Origin: Paenarthrobacter ilicis
Lineage (GTDB): Bacteria; Actinomycetota; Actinomycetes; Actinomycetales; Micrococcaceae
Direction: 5' to 3'
DNA: 64,000 nucleotides
Assembly (NCBI RefSeq): GCF_016907545.1
Contig: NZ_JAFBCD010000001.1
Coordinates: 2,976,001 to 3,040,000 of the forward strand
A model generated the notes under the pieces. The model ran no database searches. It was not told where the DNA came from and worked only from the letters and a program-made list of their open reading frames with translations. This document shows, in pieces, positions 41,787-50,833 of the stretch. Each line of letters starts with the position of its first letter. Positions within the stretch are counted from its first letter, which is position 1. The position numbers and the translations under genes are program-made.

Positions 41787-42380
41787 CTATGTGGAAAAGT
41801 AGTTGCGCACCCTGCCTAAAGCTTGATCAATGGGCTCCCAGGGGAGGACCACAGTGGACTCGTCGATCCCAAGCCCGGCCCAACGGGCCACCAGTAGGAT
41901 GTCGCCTCCTGCCGCGAGCGGCCAAAGCCAGTATCGGCCTGAACCTTGAACGTGGAAGTCATTGCTGCCGCTTCCCCCGCCACCCAAAACGGTCAGCACC
42001 GGCCCTGCGGGATCTTCGCGTGCGGAGGCGTCATGGAAGGTTGCTGCAACTCTGCGGTCATCGGCCAGCTTCACCCCCAGTTCCAGTCCCGATCCAACTC
42101 CTGAGAGAGGGCGATTGAAACTTTCTTCCGCGAGTTCCCGCCATTGCCCGTCCGATTCATTGCCCCGGCGAACGGACCACACCAGAGTCAGCAAACACCC
42201 CGTGCTGTAAACCTCCAGCGTCTTCACCGCCAGGACAGTGTGTTCACCGCGGTGAAGAAATTCGCCGATGTCCACTGTTCCCGGCAGTTCGTCCGTGGGC
42301 GGACCGGACCATGCCGGACGAATCGGTTGCGGCGGGGTGGTCCGGGCTGGGGGCTCCGGGAGGTGTTCGAAGAAGCTCAT
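41787..42380 (-). CDS. Hypothetical protein
   Basis: The 197-residue protein is not recognised. The first 35 residues are Pro-rich. The rest alternates beta-like segments: LAVKTLEVYSTGCLLTLVWSVRR, LELGVKLADDRRVAA, a Gly-rich turn GGGGSGSND, then GRYWLWPLAAGGDILLVARWAGLGIDESTVVLPWEPIDQAL. No signal peptide or membrane segment is visible. GC-rich third positions support coding. The nearby menC and DUF2510 genes suggest no role. Confidence 0.7.
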   Translation of the reverse strand: MSFFEHLPEPPARTTPPQPIRPAWSGPPTDELPGTVDIGEFLHRGEHTVLAVKTLEVYSTGCLLTLVWSVRRGNESDGQWRELAEESFNRPLSGVGSGLELGVKLADDRRVAATFHDASAREDPAGPVLTVLGGGGSGSNDFHVQGSGRYWLWPLAAGGDILLVARWAGLGIDESTVVLPWEPIDQALGRVRNYFST

Positions 42381-42483
42381 AGTCAATCCATACACCGCCC
42401 CGCCGCGTCATGGGAGTCCCGCCTGACAAGAGAGAGCCAGCAACCGCGATATTCTCGAAGTCACGACTCAATGTGGGGACATC

Positions 42484-43113
42484 ATGACTCAATCAACGCC
42501 CGGTTCTGCAACACCTCCCGGCTGGTACCCGGACCCTTCAGACGCACGGTTTGTCCGCTGGTGGGATGGTACCTCCTGGACTGCCCATCAATCTCCGCGC
42601 GCCATGCAGTACCAGGCGCCCGTCCTTCCGCGGCGCCGCGAGATCAGTGAGCAGACGCCGGTGTACAACGCGTTCATCTGGGCCATCACGTTGCTGCCCT
42701 TGGTATCGGTAATTTTCATGCTGAGCTGGCAGCCTGAATTCCGCATGATGACCACCCGGCAGGGTGTCCGGACAATTGATCCGTTCTCCATCTACACCCC
42801 CGCATACTTCCTGCTGATCGGGTCCAGCTTTGTGGCTTATGGATTGTCGGTGTTCTTCGCTTTCCTGGACCGTCAGCGCCTGCTGAAGGCCGGCGTCGAA
42901 CGTCCTTTCCACTGGGCCTGGACGTTCCTCAACTCAGCGGTCTACATCATTGGCCGTTCCGTGGTTGTCAATAAGGTGGCCCCAAAGCGTGGGCTGTGGC
43001 CCATCTGGGTGACTATCGCGCTGGTGATCCTCAGCATTGTGGTGGCGGGAATCTGGAGCACCAACATGATGCAATCCATGTACAACCAGCTGGGTTACTC
43101 GGTCAACGCGTGA
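42484..43113 (+). CDS. DUF2510 membrane protein
   Basis: The 209-residue protein begins with a DUF2510 motif, PPGWYPDPSDARFVRWWDGTSWTAHQ (about residues 11-36). Four hydrophobic segments follow: FIWAITLLPLVSVIFML, YFLLIGSSFVAYGLSVFFAFL, AWTFLNSAVYIIGRSVVV and IWVTIALVILSIVVAGIW. DUF2510 tags many actinobacterial membrane proteins of unknown role. GGGGAC precedes the ATG. A second, decayed copy overlaps its stop and continues to 43619. Confidence 0.85.
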   Translation: MTQSTPGSATPPGWYPDPSDARFVRWWDGTSWTAHQSPRAMQYQAPVLPRRREISEQTPVYNAFIWAITLLPLVSVIFMLSWQPEFRMMTTRQGVRTIDPFSIYTPAYFLLIGSSFVAYGLSVFFAFLDRQRLLKAGVERPFHWAWTFLNSAVYIIGRSVVVNKVAPKRGLWPIWVTIALVILSIVVAGIWSTNMMQSMYNQLGYSVNA

Positions 43114-43619
43114 CAGCAGCACCTGGCTGGTATCCGCCGTAGGTAACGCCACGGCCCATGTTGGCCGAAGAACAGGCAGTTGGCAACGCGTTCATCTGGC
43201 TGCTCTCTTGCCTCCCGTTTGGTGTGGGCATCCTGATGCTGACGTGGAACCCGGAAGTTCACACATATATTGCCAGCACCGGCTACCTGTCCATCGATCG
43301 CACCTACATCTTCACTGCAAGCTATTTCGCGACCGTGATCGGCTTGCTCCTCACGTACGGCGCAACTGTGGTCCTCGCTGTGTTCGATTACAGGTGGCTC
43401 TCCCGCAAAGGCGTCGTGCGTCCCTTCAGCTGGGCTTGGTCGTTCGCCGGCGGAGTGCCTTATGTCATTGGTCGAGCAGTGATAATTCACAAGGTTGCCC
43501 CACGGAGAGGGCTGTGGCCCATCGCGGTCATCGTTTCCGGCTGGGGCCTTTACTTTGTGGCCGGGTTCGCCAAAATGCTGCCCTTCATGCAATCGGTGTT
43601 CTACGAACTGGGATACTGA
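43110..43619 (+). pseudogene. Decayed duplicate of the DUF2510 membrane protein
   Basis: A GTG overlapping the previous stop opens VTAAPGWYPP and then hits TAG at 43140-43142. Past that stop the same frame continues to 43619 and, from the ATG at 43158, encodes 153 residues aligning with the membrane part of the upstream gene (NAFIWLLSCLPFGVGILML, WAWSFAGGVPYVIGRAVIIHKVAPRRGLWPI). About 45 codons of the DUF2510 module are missing. The remaining membrane portion is intact and could still be made as a shorter protein, so pseudogene status is a judgement. Confidence 0.7.
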
Positions 43620-43628
43620 ACCCCACGC

Positions 43629-43644
43629 CCTCACACGCGTTAGG
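43629..43644 (+). promoter_or_regulatory. LacI-type operator upstream of its own gene
   Basis: CCTCACACGCGTTAGG matches 14 of 16 bases of the perfect palindrome at 49537-49552. It lies 37 bases before the lacI-type start, implying autoregulation. Confidence 0.7.
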
Positions 43645-43680
43645 TAGACTGCAGGGAACCACGCACGGAAGGGCGTTCCC

Positions 43681-44727
43681 ATGAACCGCAAGGCCACCGC
43701 ACTGGACGTCGCCAAGAGGGCAGGCGTCTCAAGGAGCGCGGTCTCCCTGGTTCTGAACGGCCGGGGCGATGGGAACGTGGCCAAGGAAAGCCAGGACCGG
43801 ATCCGCCAGGCTGCCGAGGAACTGAAGTACACGCCGAACGCGATCGCCCTGAGCCTCCGGAACCAGCGATCCCGCGTGATCGGCATTCTCTCGGACGAAG
43901 TTGTGGTGAGCCCGTTCGACGGCAACATCATCGGCGGCGCTGACGACGTTGCCCGGAGCCGCGGATTCGTCACCGTTGTCATGGACACTGAGCGCGATAC
44001 GTCCAGGGATGCGAGCGCCATTGAGACCCTGCTGGACCGGCAGGTTGATGGCCTCATGTATGTGACCGTGGGCCTGAAGCCGCTTGCCGTGCCGCCGGGG
44101 ATGTTTCGGGTTCCGTCCGTCCTGGCCAATTGCTATGACGAACACCCTCAGCCCCAGCTGCACCATGTCATTCCGGATGAGGTGGCCGGAGGCCGGGAAG
44201 CCACCGAACATTTGTTGCAGTTGGGCCACACGGACATCGCGCTGCTGGCAGGTTCCGTGGAGTCGCCTGCCGCTCCCCTGCGCGTCCAGGGCTACCGGGA
44301 GGCGTACCTCGGAGCCGGACTTACCGTCAATGAGGGCCGCATTTTCATGGCCGGGTGGGACATCGACGCCGGCTTCCACGGTGCCATGAAACTGCTCGAC
44401 GGCGTTTCCCCGGCTGACCGGCCCACCGCCATCATGTGCGCCAACGATCGCTTGGCCATCGGCGTGACCCTGGCAGCCGCCCGCCTGGGACTCAGCATCC
44501 CGCAAGATCTGTCCGTGATGGGTTATGACAATGAGGCCAGGATTGCGGACACCATGGTCCCCGCCCTCACCACCATGGCCTTGCCTTTGCGCGAGATTGG
44601 CCGGGCCGCAATGACCACGCTCCTTGACGCGATCGAGAACGGGACGGGAGCGGAGGGAACCACCATGGAAACGATGGTCCCCTGCCGCCTTGTCACCCGG
44701 GACTCCACCGGCCCCGTACCCAGATAG
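43681..44727 (+). CDS. LacI-family regulator of the fructoside operon
   Basis: The 348-residue repressor has an N-terminal helix-turn-helix (TALDVAKRAGVSRSAVSLVLNGRG, about 6-29) with hinge LSLRNQRSRVIGIL. A periplasmic-binding-like effector domain follows, with TAIMCANDRLAIGVTLAAARLGLSIPQDLSVMGYDN. GGAAGGG precedes the ATG. Convergent GH32 and ABC genes and shared palindromes at 43629, 49537 and 49569 make it the probable sugar-responsive repressor of that operon; the inducer is likely a fructoside or fructose derivative. Confidence 0.92.
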   Translation: MNRKATALDVAKRAGVSRSAVSLVLNGRGDGNVAKESQDRIRQAAEELKYTPNAIALSLRNQRSRVIGILSDEVVVSPFDGNIIGGADDVARSRGFVTVVMDTERDTSRDASAIETLLDRQVDGLMYVTVGLKPLAVPPGMFRVPSVLANCYDEHPQPQLHHVIPDEVAGGREATEHLLQLGHTDIALLAGSVESPAAPLRVQGYREAYLGAGLTVNEGRIFMAGWDIDAGFHGAMKLLDGVSPADRPTAIMCANDRLAIGVTLAAARLGLSIPQDLSVMGYDNEARIADTMVPALTTMALPLREIGRAAMTTLLDAIENGTGAEGTTMETMVPCRLVTRDSTGPVPR

Positions 44728-44763
44728 CCCGCGAATGCGTCGTCAACCCGCTCACACGTTGCG

Positions 44764-44839
44764 GGCCAGCAACGGCATAGCTGGCCAGCAACGGTATAGC
44801 GGGCCAGCAACGGTACGGCGGCCCAACAGACGTACGACG
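44764..44839. repeat. 19-bp tandem repeat, 3 full copies and 1 degenerate
   Basis: Units GGCCAGCAACGGYATAGCK start at 44764, 44783 and 44802, and a diverged fourth copy at 44821. It lies between the convergent ends of the lacI-type and GH32 genes. No obvious terminator hairpin is seen here. Confidence 0.85.
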
Positions 44840-44851
44840 CCGGCCTGCCGC

Positions 44852-46243
44852 CTACTCGGGCAGCGTCAACTCCCAGACGTCGGCAGTCGCGGTAGCGGGC
44901 AGGGTGAGCTGCCATTCCTCCCCCGGAGCCGGGTAGGCACGCACAGTGGTGGCAACAGAGCCCGTCCGGTAGACCTCCACCAGTGAGGTATCGATGAAGA
45001 TGCGGAGTTCTTCCCCGTCAACGATTGACCCGGCGTAGACCACCTGCCCGCCGGACCCCAGGGTGAGTTCCACAGGACCGGAACCGGATACCAGCACCTC
45101 TGCAAAAGCCGGTACGGCCACGGCTCCCCCGGCCGCGGAAGCGACGAGAGGGCCCCTGTATGCGGACACTTCGGGAGCGGGAGCAACCACCAATTCCCCG
45201 GAGGCCACAGACAAAACGCGAGGATGCGTCAGCACACCCGACCACCCGGCGTCGTCGATTTCCTGCTGGGACCGGCCCCGCCGGCCGTCCCGTCCGGGGC
45301 CTTCGTTGGCCCAACCCCACAGCAGCGCCGCAGGCGAAGAAGCAGGCCCAGAAGAAGGCGCAGAACCGTGGGCGATCTGGACAATCTGGGGTGCGTAGAA
45401 GTCGCGGCCCAGGTCTGACCTGCCGCCAGCGGACGGGGTGAACACGGGGAGCCCGGAGGTAGGGTCGGCCGTCAGGGAACCGATCAGGTGCCCCACCCCA
45501 TTGGCGTGCTCGTGGTCGTCTCCGGAGAGCCACAGGGAGAACATCATGACCCACGTTGACTCACCGGAGGTGTTTGGGACCTGCACCAGCTGCGGGCATT
45601 CCCAAATCTCGGCGGGTGTGTGGACAGCGGCTACGGGGTCGGCGCTGGTCAGCCAAATACCGTGGTACTCCCACGCGTCCATGTCAGACACCGTGTACAG
45701 CAGCAGTGCAGCCCGGCCATCGGAGAGCCCGGCGCCCTGCATGGCATAGCGCACACCCTCAAACATGAAGATGAAGGGATCCCGTACTGCGGTGACCAAG
45801 GGATCTGCCGGCATGGAGGCGGCAACGTGCCCGTCCTGCTCCCAGGACACCAAGTCGGCGGACCCGCGGGCGATCACTACCTGCGAGTGGCCTCCGTGAT
45901 CCTTGATGCCGGAGTAGGCAGCGGTGGGTACGCCACCGTCCAGCGTGACCACGCCCGTCCAGCATCCGGCGGAGTCGGGCCCGCCCTGCTGTGGGACCAG
46001 TGCCACCGGATGTTCTTCCCACCGGACCAGGTCCGGCGAGCTCACATGGCCCCACTGGATCTGGTGGTGCCGCGCGGACAGTGGGTTGTATTGGAAGAAC
46101 ACGTGGTACTGCCCGTTGATGTAGCTGACCCCGTTGGGATCGTTGATCCAGCCTTGCGCGGGCCTGGGGTGGAACCGCGGGAATGCCGGGTCAGGGTGCG
46201 TGGCAGCGGCGGCCAGGGCGGAAGATACTGCAAGGTCCGTCAA
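44852..46243 (-). CDS. GH32 beta-fructosidase (sucrose/fructan hydrolase)
   Basis: The 463-residue glycoside hydrolase family 32 enzyme has the nucleophile Asp in WINDPNG (32-38), the transition-state-stabilising RDP at about 154-156, and the acid/base Glu in WECP (about 215). A C-terminal beta-sandwich follows, with LRIFIDTSLVEVYRTG. There is no signal peptide, so it acts in the cytoplasm on imported sucrose or fructo-oligosaccharides. It is the last gene of the SBP-permease-permease-GH32 operon. Invertase and exo-levanase activities are not separable by sequence here. Confidence 0.92.
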   Translation of the reverse strand: MTDLAVSSALAAAATHPDPAFPRFHPRPAQGWINDPNGVSYINGQYHVFFQYNPLSARHHQIQWGHVSSPDLVRWEEHPVALVPQQGGPDSAGCWTGVVTLDGGVPTAAYSGIKDHGGHSQVVIARGSADLVSWEQDGHVAASMPADPLVTAVRDPFIFMFEGVRYAMQGAGLSDGRAALLLYTVSDMDAWEYHGIWLTSADPVAAVHTPAEIWECPQLVQVPNTSGESTWVMMFSLWLSGDDHEHANGVGHLIGSLTADPTSGLPVFTPSAGGRSDLGRDFYAPQIVQIAHGSAPSSGPASSPAALLWGWANEGPGRDGRRGRSQQEIDDAGWSGVLTHPRVLSVASGELVVAPAPEVSAYRGPLVASAAGGAVAVPAFAEVLVSGSGPVELTLGSGGQVVYAGSIVDGEELRIFIDTSLVEVYRTGSVATTVRAYPAPGEEWQLTLPATATADVWELTLPE

Positions 46244-46273
46244 GAGAAATGCCTTTCAAAGAGGAGAAGGGAA

Positions 46274-47146
46274 CTACTTGCCCGTGCCGGCGGTGAGCCC
46301 GTCCTGCAGCGCGCGCTGGCCGAACATGAACACCACCAGCGCGGGAATCATGGAGAGGACAACACCGGCAAGCACCACGGAGATGCTTCCTGTGCCCAAG
46401 TTGCCTTGGAGGGACACCAGCCCCAGCGGGAGGGTGAAGTTCTGCTCGGAGATGGTCATGATGAGCGGCCTGAAGAATTCGTTCCAGTGGAAGTTGAACG
46501 CCAGAATCCCAACAATCGCCAACCCCGGTACGGCCAGCGGCGCATACACGGACCGGAACGTCCGCCACGGTGAGGCGCCATCGATGGCTGCCGCTTCAGC
46601 GAGCTCACCGGGCAACCCCAGGAAGTACTGCCGCATCAGGAAGGTGCCGAACGCCGTCGGGATGGCCGGAATGATCAACGCGAGCAGCGTGTCAGAAAGC
46701 CCCACGCCGCGGATGAGCATGAACACGGGCACGATCGTCACCTGGGCAGGCACCATCATGGTGGCCAGCACGATCGAGAACAGCGCACCGCGCCCCCGGA
46801 AACGCAGGTGGGCGAAGGCGTAACCCGCCAGTGCTGCCGTGACCATCTGCCCTACGGCGATCAGGCCGGTGACCAGGGCGCTGTTAAGCACCAGGAGCAC
46901 GATGTTGAGCTGCTTGAATACCTGCGCGTAGGAGGTGAAATCGGGGTTGAGCGGCAGGAACGCCGGCGGCAGTTGAAATGATTCCGACGGCGGCCGCAGC
47001 GATGTTGACAGCGTCCACAGAACGGGACCCAGGACAAAGACGGACGCGATCAGCAGGACGATGACGCGGACGGCCACTGACCAGTCGCGCTTCTTCCGTG
47101 GGCGGACAGGAGCTGGAGCCTCAGTGCGGTCTGAAATGGTGGTCAT
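46274..47146 (-). CDS. Carbohydrate ABC transporter permease (second)
   Basis: The MalG/LacG-type permease of about 290 residues has six hydrophobic segments. The conserved EAA-like loop ELAEAAAIDGASPWRTFRSVYAPLAVPGLA contacts the ATPase. MMVPAQVTIVPVFMLIRGVGLSDTLLALIIP is also typical. ATG 47146 has GAGG six bases upstream; a GTG overlapping the preceding stop at 47158 is an alternative. No ATPase is encoded in the operon, so a shared MsiK-like ATPase elsewhere is expected. Confidence 0.93.
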   Translation of the reverse strand: MTTISDRTEAPAPVRPRKKRDWSVAVRVIVLLIASVFVLGPVLWTLSTSLRPPSESFQLPPAFLPLNPDFTSYAQVFKQLNIVLLVLNSALVTGLIAVGQMVTAALAGYAFAHLRFRGRGALFSIVLATMMVPAQVTIVPVFMLIRGVGLSDTLLALIIPAIPTAFGTFLMRQYFLGLPGELAEAAAIDGASPWRTFRSVYAPLAVPGLAIVGILAFNFHWNEFFRPLIMTISEQNFTLPLGLVSLQGNLGTGSISVVLAGVVLSMIPALVVFMFGQRALQDGLTAGTGK

Positions 47147-47154
47147 GGCGGGCC

Positions 47155-48108
47155 TCACTGGTAGAAGACGAATCGTTTGCTGAGCCGGAACTGCGCGGCA
47201 GTGATGGCCATGATGATCAGTGTCAGGATCACGCCGATCGCGGAAGCCTGGCCGAATTCGAGGCGTTGGAATGCGGACTCGAAGATGACCATCACTGCTG
47301 TGCGGGTGGAGTCACCTGGCCCGCCACGGGTCAGGACGTACGGCTGATCGAACACTTGGAGCGCGTTGATGATGGCCATCACCGAGGCCACCAAGGTGGT
47401 GGGGCTGAGCAGGGGCAGCGTCACGAACCAATGCTTGCGCCAGCCGGTGGCGCCATCAATGGACGCTGCCTCGTACGTTTCCACCGGGATGGAGGCCAAA
47501 CCGCCAATGAACAGCAGGAACGAGAATCCGAAGTTCTGCCACACATACACAAGAATCACGACGGCGGCAGACCCGGTTGGCGTGGTCAGCCACGGTACCG
47601 CTGGGATGCCAATGAGGGACAGCAACCAGTTCACTACGCCGAACTGTTCGTTGAAGAGGTAACGCATGAAAATCGACACTGAGGCTGCGGAGAGAATCAG
47701 CGGGAAGAAGAAAGCGGAGCGGAAGAACACCCGCAGCCAGGCCGGGAGCTTCTCCTGCACCATGATCGCCAAACCCAGTGCCAGGCCCAACTGCAAGGCC
47801 ACCGCGATGATCACAAACACGATGGTGTTCAGGAAGGAAACCCGGACGGTGGGGTCCTGCACCACTTCTGCGAAGTTGTCGAAACCCACGAACGTGGGCG
47901 CGGAGATGATGTCCCACCTGAAGAACGCCAGCGCAATCGAGGCGACGATCGGCAGCAGGGTGAAGATGCCCATCCCTGCGATGGTGGGAGCCAGGAAGGC
48001 CCAGGGCAGCCACCGCTGTTGCACGCGGCCCCGCTTTGTGGGCTGGGATTCCCGCTTGTGGGACGGCTTGGCTCCCGCGCCGGTGGGCGTGCTGGTTGCG
48101 GTGCTCAT
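47155..48108 (-). CDS. Carbohydrate ABC transporter permease (first)
   Basis: The 317-residue MalF/LacF-type permease has a basic cytoplasmic N-terminus and six hydrophobic segments. The conserved loop reads VETYEAASIDGATGWRKHWFVTLPLLSPTTL, and the C-terminus has LTRGGPGDSTRTAVMVIFESAF. The start overlaps the stop of the binding-protein gene by four bases, so translation is coupled. It pairs with the second permease downstream. Confidence 0.93.
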   Translation of the reverse strand: MSTATSTPTGAGAKPSHKRESQPTKRGRVQQRWLPWAFLAPTIAGMGIFTLLPIVASIALAFFRWDIISAPTFVGFDNFAEVVQDPTVRVSFLNTIVFVIIAVALQLGLALGLAIMVQEKLPAWLRVFFRSAFFFPLILSAASVSIFMRYLFNEQFGVVNWLLSLIGIPAVPWLTTPTGSAAVVILVYVWQNFGFSFLLFIGGLASIPVETYEAASIDGATGWRKHWFVTLPLLSPTTLVASVMAIINALQVFDQPYVLTRGGPGDSTRTAVMVIFESAFQRLEFGQASAIGVILTLIIMAITAAQFRLSKRFVFYQ

Positions 48109-49523
48109 GGCTGCCTCCTCAGGGCAAGTTCGAGGTCGCGCTGCATGGAGCTGAGGGCATCTTTGAGTTGGCGCTCATCACCGCTGACAGCCAGGGATAC
48201 GTTTTTCATGAGGGCGGTCTCGACGGCGGCCTGCTGGGGTGGCGCTGGAATGGGACCTGTGGTGGGGAACCTGTCCAGGGTGTCGTAGAAGACCTTCCAG
48301 TGACGCGGGCCGGTGCCTGCGTAGAGCTGCTCGTTCACCATGGAACGGCGGGCAGGTGTTGTGTTGGGCGTGGGGAACACAATCTGCATCGCCTCGAGGC
48401 TGGAGCTGAACTTCACCCATTCCCAGGCGGCGTCTTTGTCCTTGGCTGTCCTCATGATGGCGTATCCCGCCGTGCCGAACTGGTGGCGTTGGCTGCGCCA
48501 TTTGGGGAAGAACTGGACGTCGAACCCATCCTCGGTCATCCCGGTTTCATGGAGGCCTTGCACCCAGTAGCCGCCGGCCGGCGTCGTACCTATCCTGTTG
48601 GAGGCGAAGAGGCCAATCAGTGAGCTTCCGCCGCCTTCCTCGGGCCGGACTCCCAAGCCATCTTTGACGAGGCCGCGGAGGTAATCGAAGGATTCGAAGA
48701 CCCGGGGGTCATCAGCGTTGGGTTCCAGCCACTGGTAGCCGCCGGAGCGGAGGCTGCGGGAGGGATCGTTGGCGTAGAAGTTGTCCCACAGCCAGTTGCC
48801 ACCGGGCGACTTTGTTTCCTTGAGGAAGCTGGTGTCGTTGGCGTAGAGCCACGGCACCACTCCCCCGAACAGTCGGTTGGTCCAGTAGTACGGCGTGAAG
48901 TCCTTGGGGTTGGATTTCTTCATGGCCGCCAAGGTGGCGCGAAAATCTGTGTGGGTCCAATCGTCGGCGGGCCGTTCCAGGCCGGCCTTACTGAGCGCAG
49001 TGGTGTTGTAATACATGTTGGCCGCGTTCCAGTCGATGGGCAGCTGAAACAGGCTTCCCTTGTACATGAAGGCCTCCACCAGGCTGGGGTGGACGTCTTC
49101 GAAATACTCCTTCATATCCGCTGCATCGCGGCGAAGGTACTCATCCAAAGGGTGGGCCAGCTTTTCGGCGAACAGCTGGGCGCCTTCCGTTGCCACGTAG
49201 ACCACGTCCGGCGGGGTTCCGGCGGCCACCATGGTGAGGATCTTGGTGAAGAAGTCCTTCCAATCGACGGCTTGGATCGCCTGGACCTTCACTTTAATGT
49301 CCGGGTGGACTTTGGAGAAAGCGTCAATGACCTTTTGACGGGCCGCGGCGTCCGTTGCCGTGCCCATGATGGCGATGCTGAGGCTGCTGTCTCCCCGGCC
49401 TGGAATGTCTGTTCCGGTTAAGCGCGGCCACGACGCCGCGGTTACTCCAACGATTCCGGCACCGAGGGCTGTGAGGGCTGTTCTGCGTGTGAATTGTCGC
49501 AAAGCCCCATTGGTTCCCGGCAT
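48105..49523 (-). CDS. Carbohydrate ABC transporter substrate-binding protein, Tat signal
   Basis: The 472-residue extracellular family 1 sugar-binding protein starts with FTRRTALTALGAGIVGVTAA, a twin-arginine signal with Arg at about 13-14 and no lipobox Cys. SIAIMGTATDAAARQKVIDAFSKVHPDIKVKVQAI begins the mature fold, and GTPPDVVYVATEGAQLFAEKLAHPLDEYL is family-typical. ATG 49523 follows AAGGAAAT. It is the first gene of the fructoside operon and is preceded by two palindromic operators. Confidence 0.9.
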   Translation of the reverse strand: MPGTNGALRQFTRRTALTALGAGIVGVTAASWPRLTGTDIPGRGDSSLSIAIMGTATDAAARQKVIDAFSKVHPDIKVKVQAIQAVDWKDFFTKILTMVAAGTPPDVVYVATEGAQLFAEKLAHPLDEYLRRDAADMKEYFEDVHPSLVEAFMYKGSLFQLPIDWNAANMYYNTTALSKAGLERPADDWTHTDFRATLAAMKKSNPKDFTPYYWTNRLFGGVVPWLYANDTSFLKETKSPGGNWLWDNFYANDPSRSLRSGGYQWLEPNADDPRVFESFDYLRGLVKDGLGVRPEEGGGSSLIGLFASNRIGTTPAGGYWVQGLHETGMTEDGFDVQFFPKWRSQRHQFGTAGYAIMRTAKDKDAAWEWVKFSSSLEAMQIVFPTPNTTPARRSMVNEQLYAGTGPRHWKVFYDTLDRFPTTGPIPAPPQQAAVETALMKNVSLAVSGDERQLKDALSSMQRDLELALRRQP

Positions 49524-49536
49524 GTAGATTTCCTTC

Positions 49537-49584
49537 CCTAACACGTGTTAGGAAGCGTACGCTCGTCGCCTAACACGTGTCAAG
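49537..49584 (-). promoter_or_regulatory. Promoter with two LacI-type operators for the fructoside operon
   Basis: On the minus strand TTGACA (49578-49583), an 18-base spacer and TACGCT (49554-49559) form a good promoter. CCTAACACGTGTTAGG (49537-49552) covers the start region. A second copy, with one weaker half, at 49569-49584 covers the -35. The centres are 32 bases apart, about three helical turns, so both dimers would sit on one face. Confidence 0.85.
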
Positions 49585-49676
49585 CGTCACAGGATTGTTG
49601 CGGGGAGCTCACCATCGCCGCCGCGTCGCGCGGACTTCACATGAGCTGTTCAGCGAATTGTGGCAATCTTGTCTGA

Positions 49677-50585
49677 ATGAGTTCCCAGCAAATCCGCACC
49701 AGCGGAAGGTCGAGCAGACGGCCACTCCAGGGACGCGGGCCAAGCGTCGGCACCAGCATCCTGTTTGCCCTGACCACCATCGCCTGCGCCGTGGGGCTTG
49801 CCGGCACCTACTACTTCTTCGTCCGGACAACGGCCGGCCAATTCATTGACGAGTCCGCGCTGGTGGAAGCCACGGAACTGGGCGGGACGGCAGGCCGAGC
49901 CTCCACCAGCCTCCTGGATATGCTCCCCATGCTGTGCCTGGTGATCTCATCAGTAGTGGTTCTCTTTGTGACGGTGGCGCGCCGGCGGTGGAAAGCCGCC
50001 GGAATCGCCGTTGCGGCCTGCATTGCCGCCAACGTGGCCACCCAGATCCTCAAATTCCTCATCCCGGACCGACCGGATCGCGGGGTGCAGACACTGGAAC
50101 TCAACTCCCTCCCCTCGGGACACACCACCCTGGCCGCATCCGCCGCCGCCGCGGTGTTCCTCATGGTCTCGCCCAGGTGGCGCCCCTTGGCCGGTTTCCT
50201 CGGCAGCACTTTTGCCGTGGCCACCGGCGTCTCCACCCTGATCAACCAATGGCACCGACCTGCCGACGTCGTTGCCGCCTTCCTCTTGGTGGGCGCCTTC
50301 ATGCTTCCCGCGGGATGGCTCATCCTCAGGACCGGCAGCAGCTGGAATGTGTGGAAGGGATACGGCGAGCACTGGGCAGCATCAAGACTGTGGGTATGGC
50401 TCACCATCGCCGCATTGCTTGCGGCCGGCGTGGTGGCCGCGTACTCATTGCTTCAAGTACCGGGCCTTAGCACCGACAGCACCGTGGATTACTTCTGGGC
50501 CGGAACCGCATTCATTGTGATGGCCGGATATCTTTCGGCGCTGGGCGGCACGTGGCTGTTCGGGTTGGCGGCGCGGAAGGCCTAG
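49677..50585 (+). CDS. PAP2-family phosphatase
   Basis: The 302-residue membrane phosphatase has about seven hydrophobic segments. It shows the three PAP2 signatures: KFLIPDRPDR, LPSGHTT and INQWHRPADV, with catalytic His in the second and third. Substrates in bacteria include undecaprenyl diphosphate and lipid phosphates; which applies is unknown. The N-terminal 25 residues are basic. It diverges from the sugar operon. Confidence 0.9.
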   Translation: MSSQQIRTSGRSSRRPLQGRGPSVGTSILFALTTIACAVGLAGTYYFFVRTTAGQFIDESALVEATELGGTAGRASTSLLDMLPMLCLVISSVVVLFVTVARRRWKAAGIAVAACIAANVATQILKFLIPDRPDRGVQTLELNSLPSGHTTLAASAAAAVFLMVSPRWRPLAGFLGSTFAVATGVSTLINQWHRPADVVAAFLLVGAFMLPAGWLILRTGSSWNVWKGYGEHWAASRLWVWLTIAALLAAGVVAAYSLLQVPGLSTDSTVDYFWAGTAFIVMAGYLSALGGTWLFGLAARKA

Positions 50586-50800
50586 CTCCGCCCTCCGCGG
50601 CCCCGGGCCTGGCCCTGAATAAAAACTTGGTCATCGGCGGTGAGCGCCGTGCCGCCATGGATATCCACAGCCCCGTTCTCCCCCGTTTCCCCGTTGACTA
50701 TTGCCGTCATGGTCCGCGGCACAATCATGCTTCCCGGGTTGTCCATGAGCCACTGCTGCGTGTCCGGTGAAAGTTGGGTCCAAAATTCCCTGATGTGCAT
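50582..50800 (-). CDS. Small hypothetical protein
   Basis: The 72-residue protein reads MHIREFWTQLSPDTQQWLM and then DNPGSMIVPRTMTAIVNGETGENGAVDIHGG, a coherent mixed-charge sequence with a Gly/Arg tail. It is not recognised. Its stop overlaps the PAP2 stop from the other strand by four bases. A second small frame lies 33 bases upstream on the same strand. Confidence 0.6.
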   Translation of the reverse strand: MHIREFWTQLSPDTQQWLMDNPGSMIVPRTMTAIVNGETGENGAVDIHGGTALTADDQVFIQGQARGRGGRS

Positions 50801-50833
50801 GATAATCAGCGCTGCCGTTCTTTGTTGGAGGGC

